Shown in pieces: positions 7,892 through 17,107 of a DNA stretch of 48,163 bases. The first letter of the stretch is position 1; every line of letters starts with the position of its first letter. The DNA is taken from assembly GCA_017856985.1 (NCBI GenBank), contig JAFMEA010000014.1, positions 1-48,163 of the forward strand. The letters are read 5' to 3'. The translations under genes were made by a program, and so were the position numbers. This stretch comes from Planktomarina sp. (GTDB lineage: Bacteria > Pseudomonadota > Alphaproteobacteria > Rhodobacterales > Rhodobacteraceae). The notes beneath the pieces are model-generated. The model searched no databases. It saw only the letters and a program-made list of their open reading frames with translations, and was not told the origin of the DNA.

Positions 7892-9090
7892 CCGAAGCTT
7901 ATCTTTGTGAAGGACGAAGGAGCCCCATTGGCAGATTTGGCGGAGCACTAGCCCAAACCAGACCTGATGATCTCCTGGCGCATGTAATAAAATCTACCTT
8001 GGCAGATGCTCCCAGCCTTGACCCTGCAGCCATCGATGATGTGATTATGGGTTGCGCCAATCAAGCTGGGGAGGACAACCGCAACGTGGCTCGCATGGCG
8101 GCTCTTCTGGCTGGATTGCCAGATAGCGTGGCAGGGGTCACCATTAATCGCCTTTGTGGATCTGGCTTAGATGCGGTAGCCATGGCGGCGCGTGCCATAA
8201 AATTAAATGAAGCAGATGTAATTTTGGCAGGTGGCGTGGAAAGCATGACACGGGCGCCATTCGTGATGCCGAAGGCGGATAGTGCATACTCTCGTAAATC
8301 AGAAATCTTTGATACTACGATGGGCTGGCGGTTCGTGAACGAAGATATGCAAGCTCGCTTTGGGATTGATAGTATGCCAGAGACAGCAGAGAATATCGCC
8401 AAAGATTTTAGTATCAGTAGGGCTGATCAAGACGCATATGCCTACCGAAGCCAATTGCGCGCCGCGGCGGCCATTAGATCAGGGCGATTTGCCCGTGAAA
8501 TCACCCCCATCAGTTTACCGCAGCGCAAAAGTGATCCAGTTGTATTTGATACCGACGAACATCCCCGTGCAACTCCTCTGGATAAGCTGGCTAACCTTGC
8601 CACACCTTTCCGTAAAAATGGTTCAGTTACGGCTGGAAATTCCTCTGGCGTCAATGACGGTGCGGCGGCCGTGATTATAGCATCGGAGGCAGCTTTATCC
8701 AAATATGAGCTTAAGCCGTTGGCTCGGATTGCCGGTACAGCGGTGGTGGGAGTTGAGCCACGCATCATGGGAATCGGCCCCGCTCCCGCAACACAAAAGC
8801 TGTTGACGAGATTAGGATTGCAGATTTCAGATATAGGCGTAATTGAACTAAATGAAGCCTTCGCCGCTCAGGCTTTGGCGGTTATGCGTCAGCTTGGCCT
8901 CGCCGATGACGCAGAGCACGTGAACCCAAATGGCGGTGCAATAGCGCTGGGTCACCCGCTTGGCATGTCTGGCGCACGCTTAGCTTTAACTGCAGCCCAT
9001 GAAATCAAAGCACATGGGCACAAGCTTGCCCTTTGTACAATGTGCATCGGTGTTGGTCAGGGCATCGCGATGATGCTTGAGCAAGTTTGA
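7888..9090 (+). CDS. paaJ: PaaJ, 3-oxoadipyl-CoA / 3-oxo-5,6-dehydrosuberyl-CoA thiolase
   Basis: 400 aa. The thiolase acts twice in the pathway: it cleaves the PaaZ product, and it splits 3-oxoadipyl-CoA to succinyl-CoA and acetyl-CoA. Catalytic residues are in place: Cys90 (NRLCGSG), His356 (GGAIALGHPLGMSGAR) and Cys386 (CTMCIGVGQG). It is coupled to paaI by ATGA overlap. PcaF thiolases are nearly identical in sequence, so the PaaJ name rests on the operon. Confidence 0.95.
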   Translation: MTEAYLCEGRRSPIGRFGGALAQTRPDDLLAHVIKSTLADAPSLDPAAIDDVIMGCANQAGEDNRNVARMAALLAGLPDSVAGVTINRLCGSGLDAVAMAARAIKLNEADVILAGGVESMTRAPFVMPKADSAYSRKSEIFDTTMGWRFVNEDMQARFGIDSMPETAENIAKDFSISRADQDAYAYRSQLRAAAAIRSGRFAREITPISLPQRKSDPVVFDTDEHPRATPLDKLANLATPFRKNGSVTAGNSSGVNDGAAAVIIASEAALSKYELKPLARIAGTAVVGVEPRIMGIGPAPATQKLLTRLGLQISDIGVIELNEAFAAQALAVMRQLGLADDAEHVNPNGGAIALGHPLGMSGARLALTAAHEIKAHGHKLALCTMCIGVGQGIAMMLEQV

Positions 9091-9097
9091 GGTTGAT

Positions 9098-10381
9098 ATG
9101 GAAAATCTATCTCCAAAGCTCGGTGACCTTGAAGCTATTGAAAATGCTAGTCGTGATGAGATTGAAGCCCTACAATTGCAACGGATGCGATGGTCCTTAA
9201 ACCACGCATATAAAAATGTGGCGCACTACAAAGCTAGCTTTGACTCCGCAGGAGTGCATCCAGATGATTTAAAATCCCTCGCAGATCTTTCACGCTTCCC
9301 CTTCACTAAAAAGTCAGATCTTCGGGAAAATTACCCTTTTGGGATGTTTGCGGTGCCGCGTTCACAGATCAACAGAATTCACGCATCCTCAGGTACAACT
9401 GGTCAACCTACAGTGGTAGGTTACACTCAGGCTGATCTAGCGATGTGGGATATTGTAATGGCACGCTCTTTGCGAGCTGCCGGCTTGAGACGTGGCGATT
9501 TACTACACAATGCATATGGTTACGGATTGTTTACCGGTGGGTTAGGCGTGCATGGTGGCGCAGAAAAAATGGGCCTCACAGTTGTGCCAATTTCTGGTGG
9601 CATGACAGAACGCCAAGTACGTTTGATAGAAGATTTTCAAGCTACTGGAATTACCGTAACCCCGTCATATATGTTGTCAATTCTTGATGAATACAAAAAG
9701 CAGGGTTTAGATCCCAGGCGGTCACCACTGAAAGTTGGTATTTTTGGCGCTGAGCCTTGGACCAATTCGATGCGCATTGAAGTAGAGCAATCTTTTGATA
9801 TGCACGCGGTGGATATCTACGGACTGTCCGAAGTTCTTGGTCCCGGGGTCTCATGTGAATGTGTGGAAAGCAAAGATGGTTTGCACATTTGGGAGGATCA
9901 TTTTTTTCCCGAGATCATTGATCCACAGACTGGCGAAGTTCTACCAGATGGAGAGTTGGGGGAATTAGTTTTCACCTCCCTAAGTAAAGAAGCATTCCCT
10001 ATCGTCCGATACCGCACACGAGATTTAACCCGATTGCTACCTGGAACCGCTCGCACCATGCGGCGGATGCAAAAAGTAACGGGACGCAGTGATGACATGA
10101 TCATTTTACGTGGCGTTAATATTTTTCCAACTCAAGTCGAGGAACAACTTCTTCAGGTCACAGAACTTGCTGCACATTTTCAAATTGAGTTGATCAAAAA
10201 GGGCCCAATGGATCATATGATTGTACATGTGGAAGGCTCTCAGAATGCCTCTGATGAATTAGCTAAATTAATTAAGGCAAATATCGGGGTCACGGCAGAA
10301 GTTAAAGCCGGTAAAAAAAATACGGTCCCACGGTCACAAGGCAAAGCTGTAAGAGTAATTGATAACAGGCAGAATGGCTAA
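9098..10381 (+). CDS. paaK: PaaK, phenylacetate-CoA ligase
   Basis: 427 aa from the ATG at 9098. An upstream in-frame TTG at 9077 would overlap paaJ; the ATG has GAGG five bases before it and aligns with the E. coli PaaK N-terminus. It activates phenylacetate with ATP and CoA. Visible landmarks are SSGTTGQPTVVGYT (97-110, phosphate-binding loop), YGYGLFTGGLG, the FGAEPWT block, DIYGLSEVLGPGV, and YRTRDLTRLLPGTARTMRRM, all hallmarks of the PaaK branch of adenylate-forming enzymes. It lies 7 bp after the paaJ stop. Confidence 0.97.
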   Translation: MENLSPKLGDLEAIENASRDEIEALQLQRMRWSLNHAYKNVAHYKASFDSAGVHPDDLKSLADLSRFPFTKKSDLRENYPFGMFAVPRSQINRIHASSGTTGQPTVVGYTQADLAMWDIVMARSLRAAGLRRGDLLHNAYGYGLFTGGLGVHGGAEKMGLTVVPISGGMTERQVRLIEDFQATGITVTPSYMLSILDEYKKQGLDPRRSPLKVGIFGAEPWTNSMRIEVEQSFDMHAVDIYGLSEVLGPGVSCECVESKDGLHIWEDHFFPEIIDPQTGEVLPDGELGELVFTSLSKEAFPIVRYRTRDLTRLLPGTARTMRRMQKVTGRSDDMIILRGVNIFPTQVEEQLLQVTELAAHFQIELIKKGPMDHMIVHVEGSQNASDELAKLIKANIGVTAEVKAGKKNTVPRSQGKAVRVIDNRQNG

Positions 10382-10384
10382 GAT

Positions 10385-11047
10385 ATGGCCCGTACAATAG
10401 CAAAAGACTATGACGCAAAACGCACTTCCATCTTGAAAAAGTCAGCCCAATATTTTGCTGATCAAGGATATGATCGGGCATCCGTCAGTCAAGTTGCGGG
10501 CGCCTGTGGAATATCTAAATCATTGATATATCATTACTATGAAAGCAAAGAACAACTTTTATTCGACATCTTACAAAGTCATTTGAACGCAATACACGAG
10601 TGCGTGGCCGCTATTTCAAATCACGACAAGGATCCAAAAATCCACCTTCGCCACCTCGTAGCTGAGTTGCTCACCGCGTATCGTGGCGCGGATGCCGAAC
10701 ATCGGTTGCAATTACAGAGCACAACGGCCTTATCTCTAGAACAACAACACGAACTTGCGGAGACGCAACGCGCCATCGTTAAAGTTTTTGCTGACACGAT
10801 TGAGAGCATTGCTCCAGATTACTTACAAGATATGCCGCAACACCAACGCCCAATAACTATGTCGTTGTTCGGAATGTTGAACTGGTTTTACCTCTGGTAC
10901 CAACCCGGTCGTAGTATGAACCGTATTGAGTATGCTAACTTAGCAACAGATATTTTACTGGGGGGGCTAGATCGTTTGAAGGATGCAGGCGACCAAATTC
11001 ATATGAGGAATACACAATTAAAGTTAAAAACAAAAATCCCACTATAA
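10385..11047 (+). CDS. TetR-family regulator of the paa cluster (PaaR-like)
   Basis: 220 aa. The N-terminal TetR helix-turn-helix is clear (SVSQVAGACGISKSLIYHYY, about 33-52), followed by a helical ligand domain. It follows paaK by 3 bp, so it is co-transcribed with paaGIJK and probably autoregulated. TetR-type PaaR repressors responding to phenylacetyl-CoA are known in several bacteria, and the operator-like sequence in the paaZ/paaG spacer is a natural target. Ligand and operator are inferred. The last residues are lysine-rich. Confidence 0.85.
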   Translation: MARTIAKDYDAKRTSILKKSAQYFADQGYDRASVSQVAGACGISKSLIYHYYESKEQLLFDILQSHLNAIHECVAAISNHDKDPKIHLRHLVAELLTAYRGADAEHRLQLQSTTALSLEQQHELAETQRAIVKVFADTIESIAPDYLQDMPQHQRPITMSLFGMLNWFYLWYQPGRSMNRIEYANLATDILLGGLDRLKDAGDQIHMRNTQLKLKTKIPL

Positions 11048-11075
11048 TTATAAACATAATCAGCTTAATTAATTT

Positions 11076-11513
11076 CTAAACTAAAAGTTCGCCCATACGC
11101 CGCATCGCCAAGACGTAGCCTTGCACGCCAAACCCGGCAATAACACCATCAGCACGCAGAGAGACATAGGAGTAATGTCTGAAGCTTTCACGTTTGTGAA
11201 TATTTGAAATGTGCACCTCCAATACTGGTCCCTCAAAAGTGTGCAGTGCATCCAACAGTGCCACGGATGTGTGGGTTAGTGCGCCCGGGTTAATAATGAT
11301 CCCAGCTGATGTTTGGCGCGCTGCTTGAACCATATCGATCAATGCACCTTCATGGTTTGTTTGCATCATCTCTGACTTTAGACCCAAAGAAATAGCAATT
11401 TCTTCACAAGATTTTGACACGCTATCTAAGCTTTCATCGCCATAAATTTCCTGTTGACGCTGACCCAGGAGGTTTAAATTTGGACCGTTCAAAATTGTAA
11501 TGAGTTGCGCCAT
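11076..11513 (-). CDS. aroQ: AroQ, type II 3-dehydroquinate dehydratase
   Basis: 145 aa from ATG 11513; an upstream extension of 13 codons is not expected for this family (about 146 aa). It dehydrates 3-dehydroquinate in the shikimate pathway. Visible landmarks are [10 protein letters not shown] (8-17), catalytic Tyr24 in EIYG, the [17 protein letters not shown] block and [18 protein letters not shown], which carries substrate-binding His and Arg. It lies downstream of the PLP decarboxylase on the same strand with an 81 bp gap and converges with the paa TetR gene. Confidence 0.95.
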   Translation of the reverse strand: MAQLITILNGPNLNLLGQRQQEIYGDESLDSVSKSCEEIAISLGLKSEMMQTNHEGALIDMVQAARQTSAGIIINPGALTHTSVALLDALHTFEGPVLEVHISNIHKRESFRHYSYVSLRADGVIAGFGVQGYVLAMRRMGELLV

Positions 11514-11594
11514 AGTCTCGATCTCCATCCTGTTTACCTGGGGCAATGCCACATTTTGTTATTAATTGCGACTATTTCTTGCAACTATCAAAAA

Positions 11595-12986
11595 TTAATT
11601 CACCATCTTACACATTACCGTATAAGCGAATTGGATGTCTGCCTCAGTCACATCAAACTGACCAATTTGGAACCTAATCGCGATTTTTCCATCCACTTTG
11701 GTTTGTGTGATGTAGATCTGGCCATCATCATTTATACGGTTCACAAAGTCGATTTGCGCGGCATCATCAAACCCGGTGAGCCTAAATGTAAACAACGATA
11801 GAATTGGCGCTGTCACTATCTCAAATTGAGGGTTGTCTTCTAGTCTTTTAGCTAAATCCTCAGCCCAAGAAACGTGATTACGCAATCTGAGCCGAAGCGC
11901 TTCCAGCCCATAAGACCGCAGCAGAAACCAAAGTTTAAGAGCCCGAAATCTTCTCCCCAGAGGCACAGACCATTCGGAGTAATTGATTAGCCCGTCACGA
12001 CCATGAGTTTTAAGATACTCAGGCTGAATAGCCAGAGTTTTAACTAAACTCGTAGGATCTGCTAAGAAATGTGCCGAACAGTCAAATTGAGCGCCCAGCC
12101 ATTTATGTGGATTAAATACAACCGAATCCGCTGCCTCAACACCACTCCAGAGTTCACGAAACTCTGGGCAAATCATACCCGCCCCAGCCCAGGCAGCATC
12201 TACGTGGCTGTAAAGATCAAATTCTTTAGAAATTTTTAAAACTTCTGAAAGATCATCACATGCTCCCGTTCCGGTCCCACCAGTACAGGCAATAATACCC
12301 GCAGGACAATAGCCCGCTGCAATATCACTTTGAATAGCTTCTTTTAGCAGTTGAGGATTCATACTGCGAAGCTTTCCTGAAATAGGAATGCGTACTAAGT
12401 TGTCTTGTCCGATACCCGCAACCCAAATGGCTCGATCTACCGAAGTGTGAACCTCCTCTGAGCAATAAATCCGTAACCGCGCTGCGCCCGACAGGCCGGA
12501 TTGATTACCACTCCAATTTAGTGCCCGCTCCCGCATAGTCAGGACTGCCACCAATGTAGCTGAGGAGGCAGAGTCTTGGATTACACCAGAAAAATTGTTT
12601 GGTAGACCAATCGCCTGGCGAAGCCAGTCAAGCATGACAGTTTCCATTTCCGTCGCTGCTGGTGATGTTTGCCAAAGCATACATTGCGCAGCAATGGTCG
12701 ACACTAACATCTCGGCCAACATTGATGGCGGTGCCGCATTAGCAGGAAAATAGGCAAAAAACCGTGGGTGTTGCCAGTGAGTGATCCCGGGCATAACGAC
12801 CCGTTCAAAGTCTTCCATAATCTCAGACATGGCATGTGGTCCTTCGGGCGCGCTCGGGGCAATCAAAGCCGCCACGTCCCCCGGTTCCGTTTGCGCCCTA
12901 ACCGGCCTCTCGCGGAGCGTAGTATGGTAATCCGCGGCCCACTGTGAAATCTTTGCTCCCCATTCTGAAAACTCATCCCACTGCAT
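11595..12986 (-). CDS. PLP-dependent group II decarboxylase, aromatic-L-amino-acid decarboxylase type
   Basis: 463 aa. Family landmarks: GITHWQHPRFFAYFPAN (67-83), the substrate-pocket block characteristic of aromatic amino acid decarboxylases; HVDAAWAG (261-268), with Asp263 contacting the PLP nitrogen; and NPHKWL with the Schiff-base Lys295. Length matches the family (about 470 aa). The likely substrates are phenylalanine, tyrosine, tryptophan or DOPA; sequence alone does not settle which. It is flanked by aroQ and, further left, the phenylacetate genes. That suggests, but does not prove, a link from phenylalanine via phenethylamine to phenylacetate. No amine oxidase or phenylacetaldehyde dehydrogenase is in the window. 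Confidence 0.9.
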   Translation of the reverse strand: MQWDEFSEWGAKISQWAADYHTTLRERPVRAQTEPGDVAALIAPSAPEGPHAMSEIMEDFERVVMPGITHWQHPRFFAYFPANAAPPSMLAEMLVSTIAAQCMLWQTSPAATEMETVMLDWLRQAIGLPNNFSGVIQDSASSATLVAVLTMRERALNWSGNQSGLSGAARLRIYCSEEVHTSVDRAIWVAGIGQDNLVRIPISGKLRSMNPQLLKEAIQSDIAAGYCPAGIIACTGGTGTGACDDLSEVLKISKEFDLYSHVDAAWAGAGMICPEFRELWSGVEAADSVVFNPHKWLGAQFDCSAHFLADPTSLVKTLAIQPEYLKTHGRDGLINYSEWSVPLGRRFRALKLWFLLRSYGLEALRLRLRNHVSWAEDLAKRLEDNPQFEIVTAPILSLFTFRLTGFDDAAQIDFVNRINDDGQIYITQTKVDGKIAIRFQIGQFDVTEADIQFAYTVMCKMVN

Positions 12987-13197
12987 TAAAATCTCCTACA
13001 AAGTCTTTAGCTACCTTGTTTAGCGATCCATCATCGGGGGTCAATGCAGAGTTATCGTCATATTTTCTTCTTTATAATTTCCGAAATATATGAACTTTTG
13101 GTAACTTCATCGGGCTTTTATGCGACAATCAGGGATAGGGAGGATAACTTTAACTGTTTGATTTACTAAAGACCTTAAAACGATTTGTAGCACAGAA

Positions 13198-13226
13198 TTG
13201 TCAACACTATGAAACTTTGGCATATT
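13198..13226 (+). promoter_or_regulatory. sigma-70-type promoter candidate for the Rieske gene
   Basis: TTGTCA at 13198-13203 and CATATT at 13221-13226 are separated by 17 bp, giving a start site near 13233. This supports the downstream ATG at 13249 as the translation start, because an ATG at 13237 would leave almost no leader. The remaining part of the 262 bp gap to the decarboxylase (12987-13197) is AT-rich and shows no gene. It presumably also holds the decarboxylase promoter. Confidence 0.5.
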
Positions 13227-13248
13227 TAAGAAAATTATGGAGCATGTC

Positions 13249-14373
13249 ATGAGTGCGATAGATGACTTAAAGAAAAATACTTCCGTGCCGTTTGAACAGG
13301 CCCGCGCCATGTCCCCCTCTGTTTATACTGATCCCAGTTTTCTAAATGCTGAACTATCACAAATTTTTGCGCGTGATTGGTTTTGTGTCGGTAGAATTGA
13401 CGCCCTAAACAAACCCGGCGACTACCTAACACTCGACTTGGCTGATCAACCCATATTGGTATTACGCGATACGCTTGGTACATTGCGTGCAATGTCGAAT
13501 GTGTGCAGACATAGAATGTCTACACTATTAGAAGGACGCGGCAATGTCCGCTCCATTGTATGTCCCTATCACGCTTGGACCTATAATTTGGATGGTACTC
13601 TGCGGGGGGCTCCCGCAATGAACCAAAATACTGCCTTTTGCAAAGGCGATGTAGCACTGCCCAGCGTGGCTTGCCAAGAATGGCTGGGCTGGGTGTTTGT
13701 TTCGTTAAACCCAGAAGCTAAGCCAGTGACAGATGAACTTAAAGAAGTATACGATTTGGTCGAAGATTTTGGTATGGAGAACTACACCGAAACCTTTTTT
13801 GAGACACATGTGTGGAATACAAATTGGAAAATTTTAGCTGAGAATTTTATGGAAAGTTACCATCTGCCCGTTTGCCATGCAGGAACAATTGGTGGCCTTT
13901 CCAAGCTAGACGAAATGATTTGTCCACCTGGTCTTCCGTCTTTCAACTACCATACAATCCTCAAAGACGACACACTAGAGATTGCCTTAGCACACCCCCA
14001 AAATACCAAGCTAAAGGGAGAGCGTAGACGCATGACCTATCTCTTGGCGATTTACCCAAGTCTTTTAATTACTCTTACTCCTGGTTACTTTTGGTATCTC
14101 AGCCTGCACCCCAAAGGCGTTGGGCAAGTACAAATCGCTTTTGGAGGCGGAATGAGCCCAGACTATGTGAACGATCCAGACGCCCAGGCACATTTTGCAA
14201 AACTCAAAAGTCTACTCGACGAAGTGAACATTGAGGATAGAGGGTGCACAGAAAAAGTTTACCGTGGTCTTTGTTCCGCAATGGCAAAACCCGGTCATTT
14301 GTCCCATCTCGAGCGCCCAAATTACGATTTTGCCCAATATTTGAATAGTAGGGTACAAAACAGTTTGGCTTAA
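13249..14373 (+). CDS. Rieske non-heme iron oxygenase, alpha (terminal oxygenase) subunit
   Basis: 374 aa from the ATG at 13249, which has GGAG seven bases upstream; an ATG four codons earlier lacks a ribosome site. The Rieske centre motif is CRH (near residues 86-88) and CPYH (105-108). The C-terminal catalytic domain has the iron-binding region AENFMESYHLPVCH (around 197-210) with two histidines. The overall style resembles the choline monooxygenase / glycine-betaine, stachydrine and carnitine oxygenase branch, whose members act on quaternary amines, but the substrate is unknown. No dedicated reductase or ferredoxin gene is adjacent. Its end overlaps the convergent argE by 4 bp. Confidence 0.85.
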   Translation: MSAIDDLKKNTSVPFEQARAMSPSVYTDPSFLNAELSQIFARDWFCVGRIDALNKPGDYLTLDLADQPILVLRDTLGTLRAMSNVCRHRMSTLLEGRGNVRSIVCPYHAWTYNLDGTLRGAPAMNQNTAFCKGDVALPSVACQEWLGWVFVSLNPEAKPVTDELKEVYDLVEDFGMENYTETFFETHVWNTNWKILAENFMESYHLPVCHAGTIGGLSKLDEMICPPGLPSFNYHTILKDDTLEIALAHPQNTKLKGERRRMTYLLAIYPSLLITLTPGYFWYLSLHPKGVGQVQIAFGGGMSPDYVNDPDAQAHFAKLKSLLDEVNIEDRGCTEKVYRGLCSAMAKPGHLSHLERPNYDFAQYLNSRVQNSLA

Positions 14374-15524
14374 AGTCCAATTATGAGACGCTGTATTAAA
14401 TTGTCTAGCATGGCATCACATGCAGAAAGTTGGGTTTCGGTTATGAACTCATCCGGTTTGTGACCTTGCGCCATGTCACCAGGCCCACAAACCACAGTCG
14501 GCACTCCCAGACGCTGATCAAACAAGCCACCTTCAGTACCATAGGCGACCTTAATTGTACTGTTGGCTCCCGTCAGAGATTTAACAAACCCAACCACAGG
14601 CTCATTGCTCGCAGTATCAAGACCAGGATAGGTATTAAAAACCTCAATCTCAATGTTGGCTTCTGAAGCTATATTTTGTGCTTCAAGCGCTATAGATTTG
14701 GCAGCTTGAGTCAAATTATTAAGAATTTCAGCGGCATCATCCTGTGCCAAATTTCTGATCTCAAAATCCAGCTCACACAAGTGTGGTACTATGTTCAGCG
14801 CACCTCCACCTTTAATTCGACCCACATGCAAGGTTGTATATGGCACATCATAATCATGATCTTGCGTTGCCCCCAATCGCAAAGTTTCTTGCACTTTTCG
14901 CAATTTTGTAATGAAGTCGTTAGCCAAATACAGTGCATTTACTGCAAACGGGGCTAACGCAGAGTGACCTGCACAGCCAATGCATTTTGCTCGAGCCGCT
15001 ATTTTACCCTTGTGGCCCGTTGCAACCAACAACCCAGTAGGCTCACCAACTATGCACATCTGAGGGCGGATAGGGGCATTGTTCAGCATATCAATCATAG
15101 AACGGACGCCAATGCATCCCACTTCTTCATCGTATGATAACGCTAAATGCAGTGGAGTTTTTAGATTTTGAACAGAAGCTTCTCTGGCAGCAGTCATCAT
15201 AGACGCTATGAAACCTTTCATATCAGTAGTTCCACGTCCGAAAACCTTGCCATCTCTTCTGGTCATAGAAAAAGCTGGCACGGTCCAGTCCTGCCCCGTT
15301 ACTGGTACTACATCTGTATGGCCTGACAGCATCACCCCACCAATGTCTTTTGGACCAAGGGTAGCAAATAAGTTGGCTTTGCTTCCATCCTCATTGGGAA
15401 TTATTTTCACTATCGCGCCCATAGCTAACAACTCGGACTGTACCCAAGTTATAAGTTCAGAATTGGAGTGCGCACTAGTTGTATCAAACGACAAAAGCTT
15501 TTCGAGGTAATCTAACGTGGACAT
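14370..15524 (-). CDS. argE: ArgE, acetylornithine deacetylase (M20 family)
   Basis: 384 aa. It removes the acetyl group from N-acetylornithine in arginine synthesis. The two-metal M20 site is visible: SGHTDVVPV with His69 and Asp71, GTTDMKG with Asp101, and SYDEEVGC with Glu134/Glu135. Length is that of ArgE proteins (about 385 aa). It is convergent with the Rieske gene and preceded by a 126 bp AT-rich gap (15525-15650). Other M20 deacylases acting on related N-acyl amino acids are possible, but the N-terminal and active-site sequence favours ArgE. Confidence 0.88.
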   Translation of the reverse strand: MSTLDYLEKLLSFDTTSAHSNSELITWVQSELLAMGAIVKIIPNEDGSKANLFATLGPKDIGGVMLSGHTDVVPVTGQDWTVPAFSMTRRDGKVFGRGTTDMKGFIASMMTAAREASVQNLKTPLHLALSYDEEVGCIGVRSMIDMLNNAPIRPQMCIVGEPTGLLVATGHKGKIAARAKCIGCAGHSALAPFAVNALYLANDFITKLRKVQETLRLGATQDHDYDVPYTTLHVGRIKGGGALNIVPHLCELDFEIRNLAQDDAAEILNNLTQAAKSIALEAQNIASEANIEIEVFNTYPGLDTASNEPVVGFVKSLTGANSTIKVAYGTEGGLFDQRLGVPTVVCGPGDMAQGHKPDEFITETQLSACDAMLDNLIQRLIIGL

Positions 15525-15650
15525 TGAGGGCCCTTCCCTGCTGATCTGCGATAGGTGGTATCAAAATTCACACTAAAAATGTGAGATTAGTCAATTAGAA
15601 TCTGTTTTTTGCATGACCATATAAATTAACGCAATAAAAGACGGCAATCC

Positions 15651-16145
15651 TTAGTTAAAGGGTTTTTGCATCGTAATCTCTGTCACCCGATCATAGCCGC
15701 TGTGACAGTCATCAGAAATTTTAACAAAGCCCATCCTTGCAAAAGCTCTTTGATTTTCTAAAAGCTCAATCCGAACTTGTAGCTCCAGATAATTCACTCC
15801 AAGCTTTACAGCCAGGGGTTCACACGCCTCGACCAAAGCCCGCGCAACACCCCGACCACGCACGCTAGGGTCTACAGAAATTTTACCAAGGTAGAGTGAC
15901 TGTGGCCGTGGGGTGGCGACCACGCAGGCCATGACCGGTTTTCCAATTACTACAACCCAACCTAGCTGCGCCATTCTATTTAATTTTTGCAGTGAAAGGC
16001 TTTCAACTGAACTGGGCGGATCAATCCTCCCAGCCATAAATGCAAAAGAAGATTTGATCAGGCCTAATGTCTCAACTAAAGCTGCATCATTAGATTTAAG
16101 AATCCGAACAGAGTTTTTGTCCAAAAACAGATCTCTTTTTTGCAC
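15651..16145 (-). CDS. GNAT-family N-acetyltransferase
   Basis: About 164 aa. The acetyl-CoA binding motif A is seen as LGKISVDPSVRGRGVARALVEACE, where RGRGVA is the pyrophosphate loop, followed by LELQVRIELLENQRAFARMGF, the usual motif B. The acceptor substrate is unknown. The start is uncertain: GTG at 16145 has GAGG six bases upstream and is used here, while GTG at 16157, 2 bp after the upstream stop codon, adds four residues. It follows the 2-hydroxyacid dehydrogenase closely and may be co-transcribed with it. Confidence 0.85.
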   Translation of the reverse strand: MQKRDLFLDKNSVRILKSNDAALVETLGLIKSSFAFMAGRIDPPSSVESLSLQKLNRMAQLGWVVVIGKPVMACVVATPRPQSLYLGKISVDPSVRGRGVARALVEACEPLAVKLGVNYLELQVRIELLENQRAFARMGFVKISDDCHSGYDRVTEITMQKPFN

Positions 16146-16159
16146 CCTTAGCCTCACTT

Positions 16160-17107
16160 TTAAACTTGATTTGGCGGAGCCTTACGATCAAAAAAGGCTA
16201 TCAAATTACTAACAGCCATTAAGCCCATATCAACACGAACCTCATGTGCGGCAGTTCCAAGGTGCGGCAAAAGCGTGACATTCTGCATATCTTTCAAAGC
16301 CTCTGGAACCTTTGGTTCATTTTCATAAACATCTAGTCCTGCTCCAGCAATTTGACCAAGTGAGAGGGCTTTAATCAAAGCCCCTTCGTCGATTATATCA
16401 CCACGCGCAATGTTTACTAAAATGGCGTGGGAACGCAGGGCGCTAAGTGCCTCTGAGTTAATAATATGATAAGTTTCTGCGCCGCCAGGAAGTGCTATTA
16501 CGACTATATCACATGCTTCCATCACAGCTTTTATTGTCTTTAATTGTTCGTACCCCTCAAGCGATTTGGCCGAACGATTATAAAACACAACCCGCATCCC
16601 AAATCCTGATCGACACCTCTTTGCAATAGCTTGTCCGATACGCCCCATACCAATAATGCCTAAAGTTTTTCCAGTCATGTGCATACCTAAGAGCTGGGTT
16701 GGATGCCATCCACTCCAATTGTTCGCACGTAAAAGTCGTTCACCCTCACCTGCTCTACGGCATGTCATCAACATTAGAGTTAACGCAATATCGGCAGTGG
16801 CATCAGTTACAGCACCTGGCGTATTAGTTACCACAATCCCAGCTAGTTTTGCCGCATCGACGTTGATGTGATTATAACCCACACCAAAATTAGCCAAAAT
16901 TTTACACCTAGGATGAGGTAAATCGTCAAACACTCTCTGCGAAAAATTATCCCCAAGGGTTGGAACTATTGCATCGTAATCAAGCAGTGCCGAACGGGCT
17001 TCTGCCGCATCCATTGGAAGTTTTCTATCCCGAATGGAGACATCAAATCGTTCTTGAGATGCTTGTAAAACCTCTGGCGGTAATTTGCTACTGATCAAAA
17101 CTCGCAT
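16160..17107 (-). CDS. D-isomer-specific 2-hydroxyacid dehydrogenase (glyoxylate/hydroxypyruvate reductase type)
   Basis: 315 aa. NAD(P)H-dependent reduction of 2-oxoacids. The Rossmann loop GMGRIG is at 153-158, and the catalytic triad is Arg235 (NIARGD), Glu264 (ENEP) and His282 (PHLGTA). ANFGVGYNHINVDAA (72-86) is typical of the GyaR/GhrB-like branch, so glyoxylate or hydroxypyruvate is the likely substrate, relevant to serine and C2 metabolism. The start shares one base with the csaA stop (TGATG), so the two are coupled. Confidence 0.92.
   Translation of the reverse strand: MRVLISSKLPPEVLQASQERFDVSIRDRKLPMDAAEARSALLDYDAIVPTLGDNFSQRVFDDLPHPRCKILANFGVGYNHINVDAAKLAGIVVTNTPGAVTDATADIALTLMLMTCRRAGEGERLLRANNWSGWHPTQLLGMHMTGKTLGIIGMGRIGQAIAKRCRSGFGMRVVFYNRSAKSLEGYEQLKTIKAVMEACDIVVIALPGGAETYHIINSEALSALRSHAILVNIARGDIIDEGALIKALSLGQIAGAGLDVYENEPKVPEALKDMQNVTLLPHLGTAAHEVRVDMGLMAVSNLIAFFDRKAPPNQV

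Noticed and set aside
11048-11075. Possible bidirectional terminator between the paa TetR gene and aroQ
   Set aside because: The gap is AT-rich but has no stem of useful length.
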